Shown here: in pieces, positions 20,249-20,840 of the stretch
Layout of the letters: each line of letters starts with the position of its first letter
Position numbering within the stretch: the first letter of the stretch is position 1
Assembly: GCA_025774865.1 (NCBI GenBank)
Contig: JALGZO010000612.1
Span: forward strand, 1-20,840
Source: a bacterium
GTDB taxonomy: Bacteria; ARS69
Length of the DNA stretch: 20,840 nt
Direction: 5' to 3'
The notes under the pieces: model-generated
Seen by the model: only the letters and a program-made list of their open reading frames with translations
Databases searched by the model: none
What the model was told of the DNA's origin: nothing
Position numbers and translations under genes: made by a program

Positions 20249-20840
20249 TGGCCAACGAGAGAATCCTGGTCGTCGACGACGAAGAGAGCCTTCGCCGGTT
20301 CCTCTCGATCATGCTGTCGCGCGAGGGCTACGAGGTCACGGAGGTAGCCGGGGGTACCGAGGCGCTGCGCGCCTTCGAGAAAGACTCCTTCGACGTGGTC
20401 ATCTCCGACATCCACATGTCGGGAATGTCGGGGATCGAGCTTCTCAAGGGAATTCAAAGCCTCGATCCGACCGTTCCTGTCATCATGATGACGGCGTATG
20501 CGTCACTCGACACGGCGATCGAGGCCGTGAACCACGGCGCATTCCACTACTTCGTGAAGCAGACGAAGAACGAAGAAATCAAGATCGTGATTCGTCGCGC
20601 GATCGAGATGCGGGGGTTGCGGCGCGAGAATAGGTACCTGCGACACGAGCTCACCAGCAGCCAGAAGTCCCGACGCATCATCGGGAACAGCCCGCGGCTC
20701 GAGCAGGTGTTCGAGACGGTCCGCAAGGTCGCGAAATCGGACTCGACCGTGCTCCTCTGCGGCGAGAGCGGAACCGGGAAGGAGCTGTTCGCCCGTGAGA
20801 TCCATGCGGCGTCGAGCCGCGCGTCAGGGCCCTTCGTCTC
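20248..20840 (+). CDS. pilR: Sigma-54 response regulator of the PilR type (3' end outside window)
   Basis: The frame starts at ATG 20248 and is open to the end of the window (197 codons). A receiver domain fills about 1-120: acidic pair D10/D11, phosphoacceptor D54 in VVISDIHMSGM, T82 and K104. After a linker helix, the AAA+ sigma-54 activator domain begins near 143 (IIGNSPRLEQVFETV) and has Walker A GESGTGKE at 172-179; the window ends soon after (near ASGPFV). It would activate sigma-54 promoters, classically pilA, on phosphorylation by the adjacent kinase. Odd point: the residue after K104 is Gln (FVKQTKN), where nearly all receivers have Pro. The GAFTGA loop and DNA-binding domain are outside the window. 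Confidence 0.9.
   Translation, partial: MANERILVVDDEESLRRFLSIMLSREGYEVTEVAGGTEALRAFEKDSFDVVISDIHMSGMSGIELLKGIQSLDPTVPVIMMTAYASLDTAIEAVNHGAFHYFVKQTKNEEIKIVIRRAIEMRGLRRENRYLRHELTSSQKSRRIIGNSPRLEQVFETVRKVAKSDSTVLLCGESGTGKELFAREIHAASSRASGPFV

Overview
The window reads as a stretch of a GC-rich, Gram-negative bacterial chromosome. Signal peptides, a TonB-dependent receptor, an outer-membrane beta-barrel and a pilB-pilT-pilC-pilS-pilR block all imply two membranes. That pil order is known from delta-proteobacterial lineages (Geobacter, Myxococcus) and occurs in other GC-rich phyla, so the sequence alone does not fix the organism. No tRNA, rRNA, CRISPR array, insertion sequence or phage gene is visible; this looks like host backbone plus one respiratory gene cluster.

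Layout. (1) 1-979, +: the end of a proline-rich TPR protein, cut by the window edge. (2) 1089-3517, +: a membrane protein resembling an ECF-transporter substrate-binding (S) component, overlapping by TTGA with a TonB-dependent receptor; together they look like a nutrient or vitamin uptake pair. (3) 10492-3520, -: five tightly overlapping genes: a diheme cytochrome b, a membrane-anchored Fe-S/FAD/NAD oxidoreductase, a 20-heme cytochrome c, a 16-heme cytochrome c and a beta-barrel with an N-terminal periplasmic domain. It meets the receptor gene tail to tail with only 2 bp between stop codons. (4) 10808-13814, +: a CvpA-family membrane protein, a phosphomannomutase/phosphoglucomutase and a mannose-1-phosphate guanylyltransferase, the last two making GDP-mannose. 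(5) 14130-20840, +: a ComEA-like helix-hairpin-helix protein, then the type IV pilus motor genes pilB, pilT and pilC and the two-component pair pilS and pilR (pilR runs off the end).

The five-gene minus-strand cluster is the most notable item. Read in order it suggests an electron path from a cytoplasmic dinucleotide or ferredoxin site (Fe-S/FAD protein), through two hemes b in the inner membrane, along 36 c-type hemes in the periplasm, to an outer-membrane barrel. No gene in it has a recognisable terminal reductase domain. This fits a porin-cytochrome conduit for extracellular electron exchange, but with an inner-membrane entry module unlike the quinol oxidases usually named in such systems (CymA, CbcL, ImcH). 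The function is inferred from gene content; no chemistry is shown.

The two cytochromes are built from the same roughly 70-residue module, with three CxxCH sites and three further spaced histidines that would allow all-bis-histidine ligation. The oxidoreductase looks circularly permuted and has His in place of one Fe-S cysteine. Gene starts are often GTG or TTG and stop/start overlaps (GTGA, ATGA, TTGA) are frequent, so several starts given here differ from the longest open frame.
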